A DNA stretch of 5,896 bases from Bacillota bacterium (GCA_023415055.1 JAEZLZ010000117.1:1-5896), one strand, 5' to 3'; shown: positions 1 through 5,515, counted from the first letter of the stretch. The notes: generated from the letters alone by a model not told the origin. Translations and numbers: made by a program.

Positions 1-533
1 ACTATTTTATGTCTGTCTTCCGGGTCTTTCTTATAGCCATAGCAAGCAAAACTACCGAGAAATTGTCCATCCTCCATCTTCTTTCTAAATACAGCTTTAA
101 TGTTTTCACTCAATTCTTCAACATACCATTCGTTAACAAGACCGTTTATCTGTCTAGCCTTTTTATTACCTTTTATGTTGGTATCAACGCCATCGATAAC
201 TCCAATAAATCGAATGCCCCATTCAATAAACAGCCCATTAAAATACTTTTCAGAGATCTCCATGTCTCTGGTAAATCTGCTCTGTGATTTACATATGATC
301 ACATTAAATTCACCATTCTTTGCATCCAATAACATCTTGTTCCAATTAGGTCTTTCTTTATCTGTACCGGAGTAATCGTCATCACTGTAAACCTTATAAA
401 TCAGCATATCGTGATCCGTTGCATAATCCATTAGTAACAGTTTTTGATTTTGAATACTTTCACTATCATCTCCTTTGTTTAATTTGTCATAATCTTCCTT
501 TGATAGCCTACAATAGATTGCTGCTCTATCCAT
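1..533 (-). CDS. Large serine recombinase, N-terminal part (runs off left edge)
   Basis: The visible 177 residues are the N-terminal catalytic domain of a large serine recombinase (resolvase/invertase family), which cuts and rejoins DNA through a 5'-phosphoserine link to move phages or conjugative/mobilisable elements. The start reads MDRAAIYCRLSKED, with Ser11 as the expected nucleophile and Arg9 beside it. The block CKSQSRFTRD (81-90) carries further active-site arginines, and KGNKKARQINGLVNEWY (121-137) is typical of clostridial TndX/TnpX-like recombinases. From about residue 157 (GQFLGSFACYGYKKD) the second, DNA-binding 'recombinase' domain begins, and the gene leaves the window there. 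The zinc-ribbon and coiled-coil parts are therefore not seen. The ATG at 533 is chosen because AAAGGGG lies 11 bases upstream (545-551). The frame is open throughout the visible part. The family is sure; which element it belongs to cannot be told. Confidence 0.93.
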   Translation of the reverse strand, partial: MDRAAIYCRLSKEDYDKLNKGDDSESIQNQKLLLMDYATDHDMLIYKVYSDDDYSGTDKERPNWNKMLLDAKNGEFNVIICKSQSRFTRDMEISEKYFNGLFIEWGIRFIGVIDGVDTNIKGNKKARQINGLVNEWYVEELSENIKAVFRKKMEDGQFLGSFACYGYKKDPEDRHKI

Positions 534-559
534 AATATCTTTTGCCCCTTTCAAGTGTA

Positions 560-632
560 AAAAGAGGTTAGATATTCGCTTGCTTATAGTATACCATGTA
601 TACAACGCAAGTAAATATATCTTGCCTCTTTT
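560..632. repeat. 73-bp imperfect inverted repeat centred on base 596, upstream of the recombinase
   Basis: Two 35-base arms flank a CAT centre (595-597). Read from outside towards the centre, both arms contain AAAAGAGG (560-567 and 625-632), AGATAT (570-575 and 617-622) and GTATAC (589-594 and 598-603), all exactly symmetric about base 596. Both also contain CTTGC (579-583 and 607-611), shifted by two bases between arms. This is far more symmetry than expected by chance. It could be the attachment/crossover site or operator of the neighbouring serine recombinase, whose promoter it overlaps. Read as minus-strand RNA, it folds into a long hairpin ending in CCTCTTTTT, so it could also terminate the small upstream ORF. 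Confidence 0.75.
588..615 (-). promoter_or_regulatory. Putative sigma-A promoter of the recombinase gene
   Basis: On the minus strand, TTTACT (615-610) could be the -35 box and TATACT (593-588) the -10 box, with a 16-base spacer. The -10 box differs from consensus at one base. It lies inside the symmetric site at 560-632, so a protein bound there would cover the promoter. Predicted from sequence only. Confidence 0.45.
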
Positions 633-637
633 ATCTA

Positions 638-814
638 TTATTTGTTCTTTCTCTCAATCATCTTTACGACTATCTGTAATATTTCTTTTTCTCGTTTTTC
701 TTTATCAACTTCCTTGAAGTGATTATGAACCACAAATTTCCCCATAGTGCCACCGACCATACTTTCACTTGTTACATTATATTTATCAGCAACCTCATCT
801 ATCACCGCTTTCAC
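638..814 (-). CDS. Small hypothetical protein upstream of the recombinase
   Basis: This ORF encodes about 58 residues that I do not recognise. The N-terminal part (KAVIDEVADKYNVTSES) has the look of a helix-turn-helix-like helical pair. The C-terminal part (HFKEVDKEKREKEILQ and on) is very charged and probably one long helix. No membrane segment or signal peptide is visible. The frame is open up to an ATG at 976, but a predicted terminator (937-973) lies just inside that start and the residues there look non-coding. I therefore prefer GTG at 814, which has AAGGATGGTG six bases upstream; ATG 826 is another choice but has AAGG directly against it. The gene reads towards the recombinase, about 100 bases away. 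It may be an accessory or excision/regulatory protein of the same element, but that is only position-based inference. Confidence 0.4.
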   Translation of the reverse strand: MKAVIDEVADKYNVTSESMVGGTMGKFVVHNHFKEVDKEKREKEILQIVVKMIERKNK

Positions 815-936
815 AATTAACACCATCCTTAGTCTAATATTCTTATATAGAGTTATTGTGTGAATCGATAACTTGCCCATTATGTATATAAATAAGGAAT
901 GTCCATTATTAGGTAGCCTATTAATTTGAAACATGT

Positions 937-973
937 AAAAAAAGACCGGTGCATCAACAAACATCAGTCTTTT
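937..973 (-). terminator. Predicted Rho-independent terminator, minus strand
   Basis: On the minus strand AAAAGACTG (973-965) pairs with CGGTCTTTT (948-940), a 9-bp stem with one G-U pair and a 16-base loop, followed by a run of seven T (943-937, partly shared with the stem). It would end transcription coming from the right before the small ORF at 638-814. Confidence 0.5.
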
Positions 974-1003
974 CATGTTATTTTTCTATACTATAATAAT
1001 GAT

Positions 1004-1077
1004 TGAGGTGCAGAAACTTACAACTAAGATGGTCACCTCATCCATCAAATCTGTTTTATTAAAATCACAACAGATTT
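1004..1077. repeat. Two adjacent inverted repeats in a gene-free stretch
   Basis: TGAGGTG (1004-1010) and CACCTCA (1034-1040) form a 7-bp inverted repeat with a 23-base loop. Just beyond, AAATCTGTT (1047-1055) and AACAGATTT (1069-1077) form a perfect 9-bp inverted repeat with a 13-base loop. Neither is followed by a T-run, so they are poor terminators. They could be protein-binding sites or the remains of a mobile-element end. Confidence 0.4.
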
Positions 1078-1099
1078 AATTCATTTATTGGACCATGGA

Positions 1100-1323
1100 T
1101 TAATAGAGAAACTTGCTTAAGAATGGAGAATTCAAGCTTGTTTGGGACTTTATGCAAAACCTAGTTGTCGAAGGAAGTCGGATATAAAATTGTATGTCGA
1201 GGAATATTGATGGAGCTTTTCCATGAAATAATTATGTGTAAGCAGTATCAAACCATTACTCCTGCAAATACGCGAAAAGTTAAAGAGACGATAGACTATA
1301 TAAAAAAGAATTACCAAAAAATA
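1100..1323 (+). pseudogene. Fragment of an AraC-family transcriptional regulator (frameshifted, both ends missing)
   Basis: This is the middle of an AraC-type regulator of sugar genes, the linker before the DNA-binding domain. From about 1109 one frame reads NGEFKLVWDFMQNLV; after a frameshift near 1160-1166 a second frame continues SKEVGYKIVCRGILMELFHE. It then reaches KVKETIDYIKKNYQK, the usual first helix of the AraC helix-turn-helix domain. The two helix-turn-helix units that should follow are absent: from about 1324 the sequence instead matches a binding-protein gene on the other strand. The N-terminal cupin domain is not recognisable upstream. The frame opening at TTG 1165 continues to 1557, but that tail is only the shadow of the opposite-strand gene. 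The family call rests on the pattern of the linker and first helix, and I am fairly sure of it. Confidence 0.6.
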
Positions 1324-1842
1324 CTATGTTTCACAATTAGCAAAAATAATAACCTTGTCCACAGGAGTGGCTTCAATTGCTGCAGGTGTTCTTTCAGCAA
1401 TCTTTTTATTTATTGTATCTTTAGGAGAAGCAATCAAACCTGCGGCAACTTCATAGGTTCTAAAATGAGGTGCGCCATTAAACCAATGAGAGTTTTGCAC
1501 AGTCCCCCAAGCAAGGATATCTTTAATGATAGGCTTATAGCCCATATCTTCATATAGACCAGTATCTCCTGGTTCTGGATCTACCCAATCCGTTCCATAT
1601 AATCCCCAACGATTCATAATTGTCATTTCATTACTATGCATAATATCAAAAATACGAAATGCTGCTTCTGGATTATTACAATTTTTTGTTATATACCCAG
1701 CGTGTTTAACTTCAGAAGGATTTTGGACTTGAACCGGTTCGCCATCAGGACCAGCAAGTGGTGGTAATGTAGCATATTTGTTTCTTTTTTCGCTACTGGA
1801 ATGAAGGCTGTGGATGCAGAAGCGATTCATTCTACGCAACAT
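1324..1842 (-). pseudogene. Fragment of an extracellular solute (sugar)-binding protein of an ABC transporter
   Basis: The open frame holds the C-terminal-half portion of a large lipoprotein-type substrate-binding protein (the LplA/YtcQ-like group used for oligosaccharide uptake). Recognisable pieces are KYATLPPLAGPDGEPVQ (about residue 22 on), GYITKNCNNPEAAFRIFD, WGLYGTDWVDPEPGDTG and WFNGAPHFRTYEVAAGLIAS. Family members are usually 500-570 residues long; here the first 300 or so, the signal peptide with lipobox Cys, and the last part after KKIAERTPAAIEATPVDKV are missing. The first 20 codons from ATG 1842 do not look like the family. Another frame of the same DNA reads FIPVAKKETN, which fits better, so a frameshift near 1790-1800 is likely. 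No permease genes are nearby. A working protein would act outside the cell; this piece cannot be exported or bind sugar. Confidence 0.7.
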
Positions 1843-2098
1843 GCATAATTGTAAACAACGTGAATTTCCTGCTACTTTACCATGTTTTTTGAGAAAATGA
1901 AATGTGAAGTTTCTTTCCTTTATTTCATGCCATGTATTTTTGTGGAAAGAAGCGAATACGATGGCTGACTAAATAATCATGATATACGCGAAGATATTAT
2001 GTGGAGCTTAGAAAACCTATGGGTTCCTCTTACTAATGAGGTACTAAACCGTTGAGTAAACGTCTATGCTGTAACAACTAACAATATTTTTAGTAAAT
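1843..2098. other. Gene-free stretch with possible coding relics
   Basis: No complete gene is visible. On the minus strand the reading frame of the binding-protein fragment stays open back to a stop at 1969-1971 without a start codon, and contains protein-like text such as KNTWHEIKERNFTFHFLKK. On the plus strand 1978-2055 reads HDIREDIMWSLENLWVPL and on to a TGA. I recognise neither; both may be scraps of lost genes. Confidence 0.3.
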
Positions 2099-2124
2099 AA
2101 AAAGCAGGTATCGACCTGCTTTTT
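2099..2124. terminator. Strong bidirectional Rho-independent terminator
   Basis: AAAAAGCAGG (2099-2108) and CCTGCTTTTT (2115-2124) are a perfect 10-bp inverted repeat with a TATCGA loop, whose outer T-A can add an eleventh pair. T-runs follow on both strands (TTTTT on plus, TTTTTATTT on minus). On the minus strand it would end transcription of the propeller-protein gene, about 140 bases past its stop. Confidence 0.85.
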
Positions 2125-2144
2125 GTATGCCTTAAATAATTTCT

Positions 2145-2240
2145 TTAACGTAAACGGTAGTTAGTGGGTACTCCGCTAAATGTCCGTCGCTCAAAAGAGC
2201 GGAGAACAATTGAGATTATATTCTGCCTTATAGGGAGCAT
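2145..2240 (-). CDS. Possible 31-residue ORF downstream of the propeller gene
   Basis: From ATG 2240 the frame reads MLPIRQNIISIVLRSFERR and on to a TAA at 2145. A Shine-Dalgarno-like AAAGGGAGG precedes it, but its GGGAGG is only two bases from the ATG, which is too close for a normal site unless AAAGG is used. The product is short and basic, without a known motif. It starts 23 bases past the stop of the 472-residue protein and ends before the terminator at 2099-2124, so it could be co-transcribed. It may equally be the relic of a larger gene or chance. Confidence 0.25.
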   Translation of the reverse strand: MLPIRQNIISIVLRSFERRTFSGVPTNYRLR

Positions 2241-2262
2241 ATCCTCCCTTTCGTAGTATATA

Positions 2263-3681
2263 TTATATTTTGGCTTCAAAACAATAAAGGTTCCCATAAC
2301 TCCAGTTATACTGACTTGCTTTGTGGCGATCAAACGTTAGCCAATAATGGCGGATTCGGCTACCTTGTTTCACTGGAATTATGGTTCCCCAACCACGAAA
2401 TCCGCCGTCCGGATAATCAAATACTACATTTTGCATACCATTTTTATCATAAATTCGATAATCGGAAATGGAGTTGAAACTATTTCCGCAAGCAAAATGC
2501 AATTCATCTTTTATTCGCACAAAAGAACCTCCAGTTTCAGCACCGTCAACGCCCTGCCCAATGTATGTATAACCGTCAAAAGGATTGTCTGAACAAAAAA
2601 ACACGTAACGATAAGCTTTAAGAGATGTATCCAGCCTGCAAATTGCCATAAACCATGAACTTGTTTGCTCATCGTAGATAAAGTCGGGGTCTTCATCTCC
2701 TTCCATCCCTGTAAAAACAGAGATAGGTGTAACTGAAGGGGATTTTTTCATTAATTCGATGTCTATCACATTTACGCCAAAACGGGGATCGCCAGGAAAA
2801 GCGGCATGACCTAAAATGTGATCATGGCTAAAGGAACACACCCACAGATACCACATCTTTGTTTCACGATGATAGAGGATGCTTGACGCCACATCACCGC
2901 ACCATTTACCGTCGCCGGAATCATAGAACAGTGCGCCTGTCAATTCGATTAGCGCCGTCCCGGGCACCCAGGTGAAAACACCCTGAAACATTTCTTCTTG
3001 CATACGAATGGTTGCACTCAAGTATATTTTACCCTGTTCTATTAGCACGTCCCCGTTTTCGTAGCGAATGGGACGGATGTCGGCTTGGGAAATGCCGCAA
3101 TCAATATAATATGATACTTCTTTAACAATTGCGTTATTGTTAACGCAAAGAGTAACAAAGCCATTGCTGAACGAGTCTATATGGTTGGAGTTTATAAATT
3201 CCTCAGAAATAAAAGTGTGGAAATACTGCGGTTGATCATTTTTAATAAAGTATACATCAAAATTTTGGGGGCGGCAGGAAACAATTATTGAAGTGGGCTG
3301 TATAACCCAGTCAGGTAATGACAATGCGGTAGTTTTTTCTCCGACAGTGAAGGTCAATTCCTTATTACTTAATAAAACCGTAGCATTAATTTCTCCTAAA
3401 TTAAAATGGAAACCGCATTGACCGTCAAGCTTTTCTATGGTTATTTCATAGGAGGCAAAAGGAAAGAATTGTCCGATAAGTCGTTCAATATATCCTGTTA
3501 CATAATAACGGTTTTCAAAAACTTTTTCCTGCGTCTCATTTCCTTTTTTGATAATAGGATATAAATCCCCTCTTTTATCAGTAACAAAATCTTTGTAAAA
3601 TGTCATTTTGCCAAGGAGTAGTTTTCGATTTTTATACATACTCATAGCAAACTTTCGTTTAAATACAACATTATTCAACAT
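2263..3681 (-). CDS. Predicted glycoside-hydrolase-like protein: beta-sandwich plus five-bladed beta-propeller
   Basis: This 472-residue protein is the only large ORF in the window that looks complete. Residues about 55-195 are strand-rich and resemble a concanavalin/LamG-type beta-sandwich (for example TSIIVSCRPQNFDVYF, 130-145). Residues about 200-472 have the repeated short-strand pattern of five-bladed propeller enzymes of the GH43/GH32/GH117 kind. Acidic motifs lie in successive blades: KWCGDVASSILYH (259-271), MEGDEDPDFIYDE (326-338) and DGAETGGSF (379-387). These could hold the catalytic Asp/Glu residues, but I cannot assign them. No signal peptide or lipobox is seen, so the protein is probably cytoplasmic and would act on imported oligosaccharides. 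ATG 3681 is chosen because AGAGAGG lies about 11 bases upstream; the inner ATG 3645 has no good site. Neighbouring sugar-binding-protein and AraC relics fit a glycan-use locus. The fold is likely; substrate and activity are unknown. Confidence 0.65.
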   Translation of the reverse strand: MLNNVVFKRKFAMSMYKNRKLLLGKMTFYKDFVTDKRGDLYPIIKKGNETQEKVFENRYYVTGYIERLIGQFFPFASYEITIEKLDGQCGFHFNLGEINATVLLSNKELTFTVGEKTTALSLPDWVIQPTSIIVSCRPQNFDVYFIKNDQPQYFHTFISEEFINSNHIDSFSNGFVTLCVNNNAIVKEVSYYIDCGISQADIRPIRYENGDVLIEQGKIYLSATIRMQEEMFQGVFTWVPGTALIELTGALFYDSGDGKWCGDVASSILYHRETKMWYLWVCSFSHDHILGHAAFPGDPRFGVNVIDIELMKKSPSVTPISVFTGMEGDEDPDFIYDEQTSSWFMAICRLDTSLKAYRYVFFCSDNPFDGYTYIGQGVDGAETGGSFVRIKDELHFACGNSFNSISDYRIYDKNGMQNVVFDYPDGGFRGWGTIIPVKQGSRIRHYWLTFDRHKASQYNWSYGNLYCFEAKI

Positions 3682-3724
3682 AATGTATAAGCCCTCTCTG
3701 ATTATTTTTCTAAAATTGTTTTTT

Positions 3725-3730
3725 ATTATA
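3725..3730 (-). promoter_or_regulatory. Putative -10 box of the propeller gene
   Basis: A perfect TATAAT on the minus strand lies about 44 bases before the ATG at 3681, with an AT-rich leader and a good ribosome binding site behind it. No clear -35 box is seen at 16-18 bases, so the promoter may need an activator, as AraC-controlled sugar genes often do. Confidence 0.4.
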
Positions 3731-3774
3731 CTATATGGAGCGTAGAAAAGCCATTTTTGGCAAAGCTACTTTCG

Positions 3775-3867
3775 TTATGGGGTTGAGCAGCCCCTGTCCT
3801 TTTCCATATAGATGATATTGATATTTTCTTTGGGATTTAAGTAATCCTTCAATTCGAATGTACGCAT
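3775..3867 (-). pseudogene. Truncated N-terminus of an AraC-family regulator
   Basis: The 30-codon ORF reads MRTFELKDYLNPKENINIIY then MEKDRGCSTP and a stop. This is the usual start of clostridial/paenibacillal AraC regulators, where the strand ending in ...EKDR is followed by a His-rich cupin motif (commonly of the form S/H-T-H-x-H-x-F-I-E). Here the text ends at exactly that point and nothing downstream in any frame resembles the cupin domain. The start is well supported: GAGG lies seven bases before ATG 3867, and a TATAAT (3905-3900) lies further upstream. It therefore looks like a once-working gene, divided by a deletion or inversion soon after its 25th codon. It sits about 95 bases before the propeller gene and reads towards it. 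A leader peptide is an alternative, but the AraC likeness is better. Confidence 0.5.
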
Positions 3868-4325
3868 TAGCTTACCTCATAAAGTCACTTTATTGCACAA
3901 TTATACTAACACAAAGCAGCTATCCTGTGCAAGCTGAATGTCAAACGCCATACTCCGAAATAACTATTTTCTTGGCTTTCAGATAATAGGTGCTTTCAGG
4001 ATACCAATGGGACTTGTCTAGTATTCATATGTCCATCCACCTTCAGTACTTCTCCAATAATCTGATTCCATATTAACTCTTTCCTAATCTGCCAAAAAGG
4101 TATGCAGTGCTGAGAAGGTGTTGTTTGACATAGCATTCTGCAACATTTACATAATATCGTGACTCGAATGTCCCGAAACACTGATAAATACAATTTTTAC
4201 TTCTTCAGTGTCTTCATCGTGGGGAATTCATTAATATCACTGCCTCCTTATGGTAGCTAATAAACTACATATCGTAGTCCTCCATCGACCATTTTTAAGC
4301 GAGTATCTAACCTACTGTTTTTCAG
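3868..4325 (-). other. Decayed intergenic stretch between the AraC remnant and the truncated protease
   Basis: No intact gene is visible in about 450 bases. A perfect AAGGAGG (4249-4243) on the minus strand is followed 11 bases later by an ATG whose frame stops after five codons. A shifted frame then reads DEDTEEVKIVFISVSGHSSH before its own stop, and near 4020-3950 another frame reads KSHWYPESTYYLKAKKIV and on to a stop. The protein-like text jumping between frames suggests a small gene broken by frameshifts, of unknown family. The 65-codon ORF at 3996-4193 lacks a ribosome binding site and looks non-coding. Confidence 0.3.
3900..3905 (-). promoter_or_regulatory. Putative -10 box in front of the AraC remnant
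   Basis: A perfect TATAAT on the minus strand lies 32 bases before ATG 3867. No good -35 box is found at normal spacing; TTGCAC (3932-3927) is 21 bases away, which is too far. Confidence 0.35.
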
Positions 4326-4934
4326 CTACCCAACATGGGTACCATGCCCGGATAGGTCTGTACTCGGTACAATCTCCATCCTCTCCGGCATAGGTGTCTG
4401 AAGTGCTTCGTTAATCTGTGTTCTGGTGTAAAGAGTTCCGATATCGTAACCCGGAGGCGGATTACCCGGTATTGTCTGATCCCAGAGTGCTGCAATTCTG
4501 GTAGTCCCATCTTCATTACGAAAATCCGGATGAGAGTAATCGATTCCGGAATCGATAACACCTACAAATACCCCTTCTCCAAAAAGATTATAATTCGGTG
4601 TCTGCAAAGGATTGATACAGGACGCTGTGCGCCCTTCATTCACTTCAAAAAACAGCCGCTTGGGCTTTTCAATGTACTCAATTTCTTCATAATCAGACAG
4701 CCGTCCGATCAGATTCTCCGGTATCGTGATAATCGCATATTGATTTGCCAGCTCCACCGCGGATATACCCAACTCCTGCCTGATACGTTCCAAACTTCCG
4801 TTATACTTCACAATCAGTTCCCACATATCGTTATCCGGGGTAAAGCCTACATCCAGGTTAGCTGCCTTAGACCGGTCTGTCTGCGGTACCTCAAGCGCAA
4901 GGCTAAGCTCATTATCTATCTTTGCATTATCCAT
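4326..4934 (-). pseudogene. S8 subtilisin-family protease (Csp-like), truncated after the catalytic His
   Basis: The 202 residues are the front third of a clostridial subtilisin-like serine protease of the Csp-like group, normally around 550-590 residues. Residues 1-105 form the propeptide-like leader (MWELIVKYNGSLERIRQELG, 37-56; IEKPKRLFF, 88-96). The catalytic domain follows, with catalytic Asp128 in VIDSGIDYSHPDF and His197 in SGHGTHV. The family continues with AG-I-A and, much later, the oxyanion Asn and the GTSMA(T/S)P serine motif; here the frame hits TAG one codon after the His motif. No continuation is found in any frame to the left, so this is a deletion or insertion break, not a point mutation. 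ATG 4934 is chosen over the in-frame TTG 4946 because GAAGG sits a few bases upstream and the family starts at M-D-N. Without the Ser the product cannot be an active protease. Confidence 0.85.
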
Positions 4935-5004
4935 ATAGACCTTCAATATATTATCTTTATTTCATTATATGCTTCATAATCTCACTTATTTGTCATACAC
5001 CAAG

Positions 5005-5412
5005 CTATTCCATATAATTTAGAGAATATATAATCAGAACAGCTCCGGAAAGAATTAGAGTGATGTTTCCGGTATTTGCTTTCAGGGCATAGAAGAAATC
5101 CTTATAATAGGATTTACTCTTCCTTTCCAACTCCTGCTCCATCCGATTCACCTCAAGATCTTGATAGGATATCTGGGCTGCATTTTTCTGACCAAAGGAT
5201 CCAAGATTGATTATGGTGTGACTTCCTCCGGGAGACAGTAACGCTCCGACTAGAACGAATAAAAATCCTTCATACACCATAACCGTTCTAAGAGAGAATC
5301 CAAAGAGGCTGGAGATCAGAAATGCAATCCCATAGGAAAAAAGCAGAAAGATTGCTGTGGTGATTAAGTGAAGAACAATTTTTCTTAGAAATGCAATCAT
5401 TTTATCTTTCAT
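5005..5412 (-). CDS. Small three-helix membrane protein of unknown function
   Basis: The 135-residue protein has three predicted membrane segments: about residues 13-37 (LHLITTAIFLLFSYGIAFLI), 43-62 (VMVYEGFLFVLVGALLSP) and 114-132 (GNITLILSGAVLIIYSL). Between the second and third lies a hydrophilic stretch of about 50 residues, with a charged, likely helical part (EVNRMEQELERKSKSYYKD) that may face the cytoplasm. The short Gly-rich text SPGGSHTIINLGSFGQK follows helix two. I do not recognise a named family; similar small proteins occur next to unrelated genes in Lachnospiraceae. ATG 5412 has AAAGGAAG 13 bases upstream, rather far; ATG 5400 is a possible alternative start. It reads towards the truncated protease, 70 bases away, with no terminator between, so the two may once have been co-transcribed. 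Confidence 0.7.
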   Translation of the reverse strand: MKDKMIAFLRKIVLHLITTAIFLLFSYGIAFLISSLFGFSLRTVMVYEGFLFVLVGALLSPGGSHTIINLGSFGQKNAAQISYQDLEVNRMEQELERKSKSYYKDFFYALKANTGNITLILSGAVLIIYSLNYME

Positions 5413-5478
5413 CTCAATTTATAAACTTCCTTTCCCTTATTATTATTTGCTTCATGAAAAATACATTGATCTATAGAT

Positions 5479-5515
5479 TTATGTAGTCTTATGTAGTTCT
5501 TCTTTTATAATAGCA
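5479..5515 (-). promoter_or_regulatory. Extended -10 promoter with tandem 9-bp repeats in the leader of the membrane-protein gene
   Basis: On the minus strand TGCTATTAT (5515-5507) fits an extended -10 element (TG-N-TATTAT). Directly downstream, at the expected start of transcription, ACTACATAA occurs twice (5497-5489 and 5487-5479), ten bases apart, i.e. on the same face of the helix. Such spacing is typical of regulator sites, so binding there could block transcription. A perfect 10-bp palindrome ATCTATAGAT (5469-5478) follows. Confidence 0.4.

Noticed and set aside
9..375. Two overlapping plus-strand ORFs of 91-92 codons
   Set aside because: They are shadows of the recombinase gene on the opposite strand, which has clear family motifs; no plausible ribosome binding sites or protein features.
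827..976. N-terminal extension of the small ORF to ATG 976
   Set aside because: The start lies beside a predicted terminator, the translated text is hydrophobic/aromatic and unlike the charged remainder, and a better start signal exists at 814.
1327..1557. C-terminal half of the plus-strand 130-codon ORF
   Set aside because: It is the antisense of the binding-protein fragment; only the part up to about 1323 is AraC-like.
2347..2696. ORFs of 81 and 61 codons inside the propeller gene
   Set aside because: Both are out-of-frame shadows of the 472-residue ORF, without start signals.
3743..3769. GCCA-TTTT-TGGC hairpin between the propeller gene and AraC remnant as a terminator
   Set aside because: The stem is only four base pairs, no T-run follows on the minus strand, and it lies next to the putative promoter.
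3996..4193. 65-codon minus-strand ORF as a gene
   Set aside because: No ribosome binding site and Cys/Arg-rich text typical of non-coding translation; protein-like pieces appear in the other frames instead.
4322..4979. Overlapping ORFs of 79 (minus) and 149 (plus) codons
   Set aside because: They are out-of-frame or antisense shadows of the S8 protease gene, which has clear catalytic motifs.
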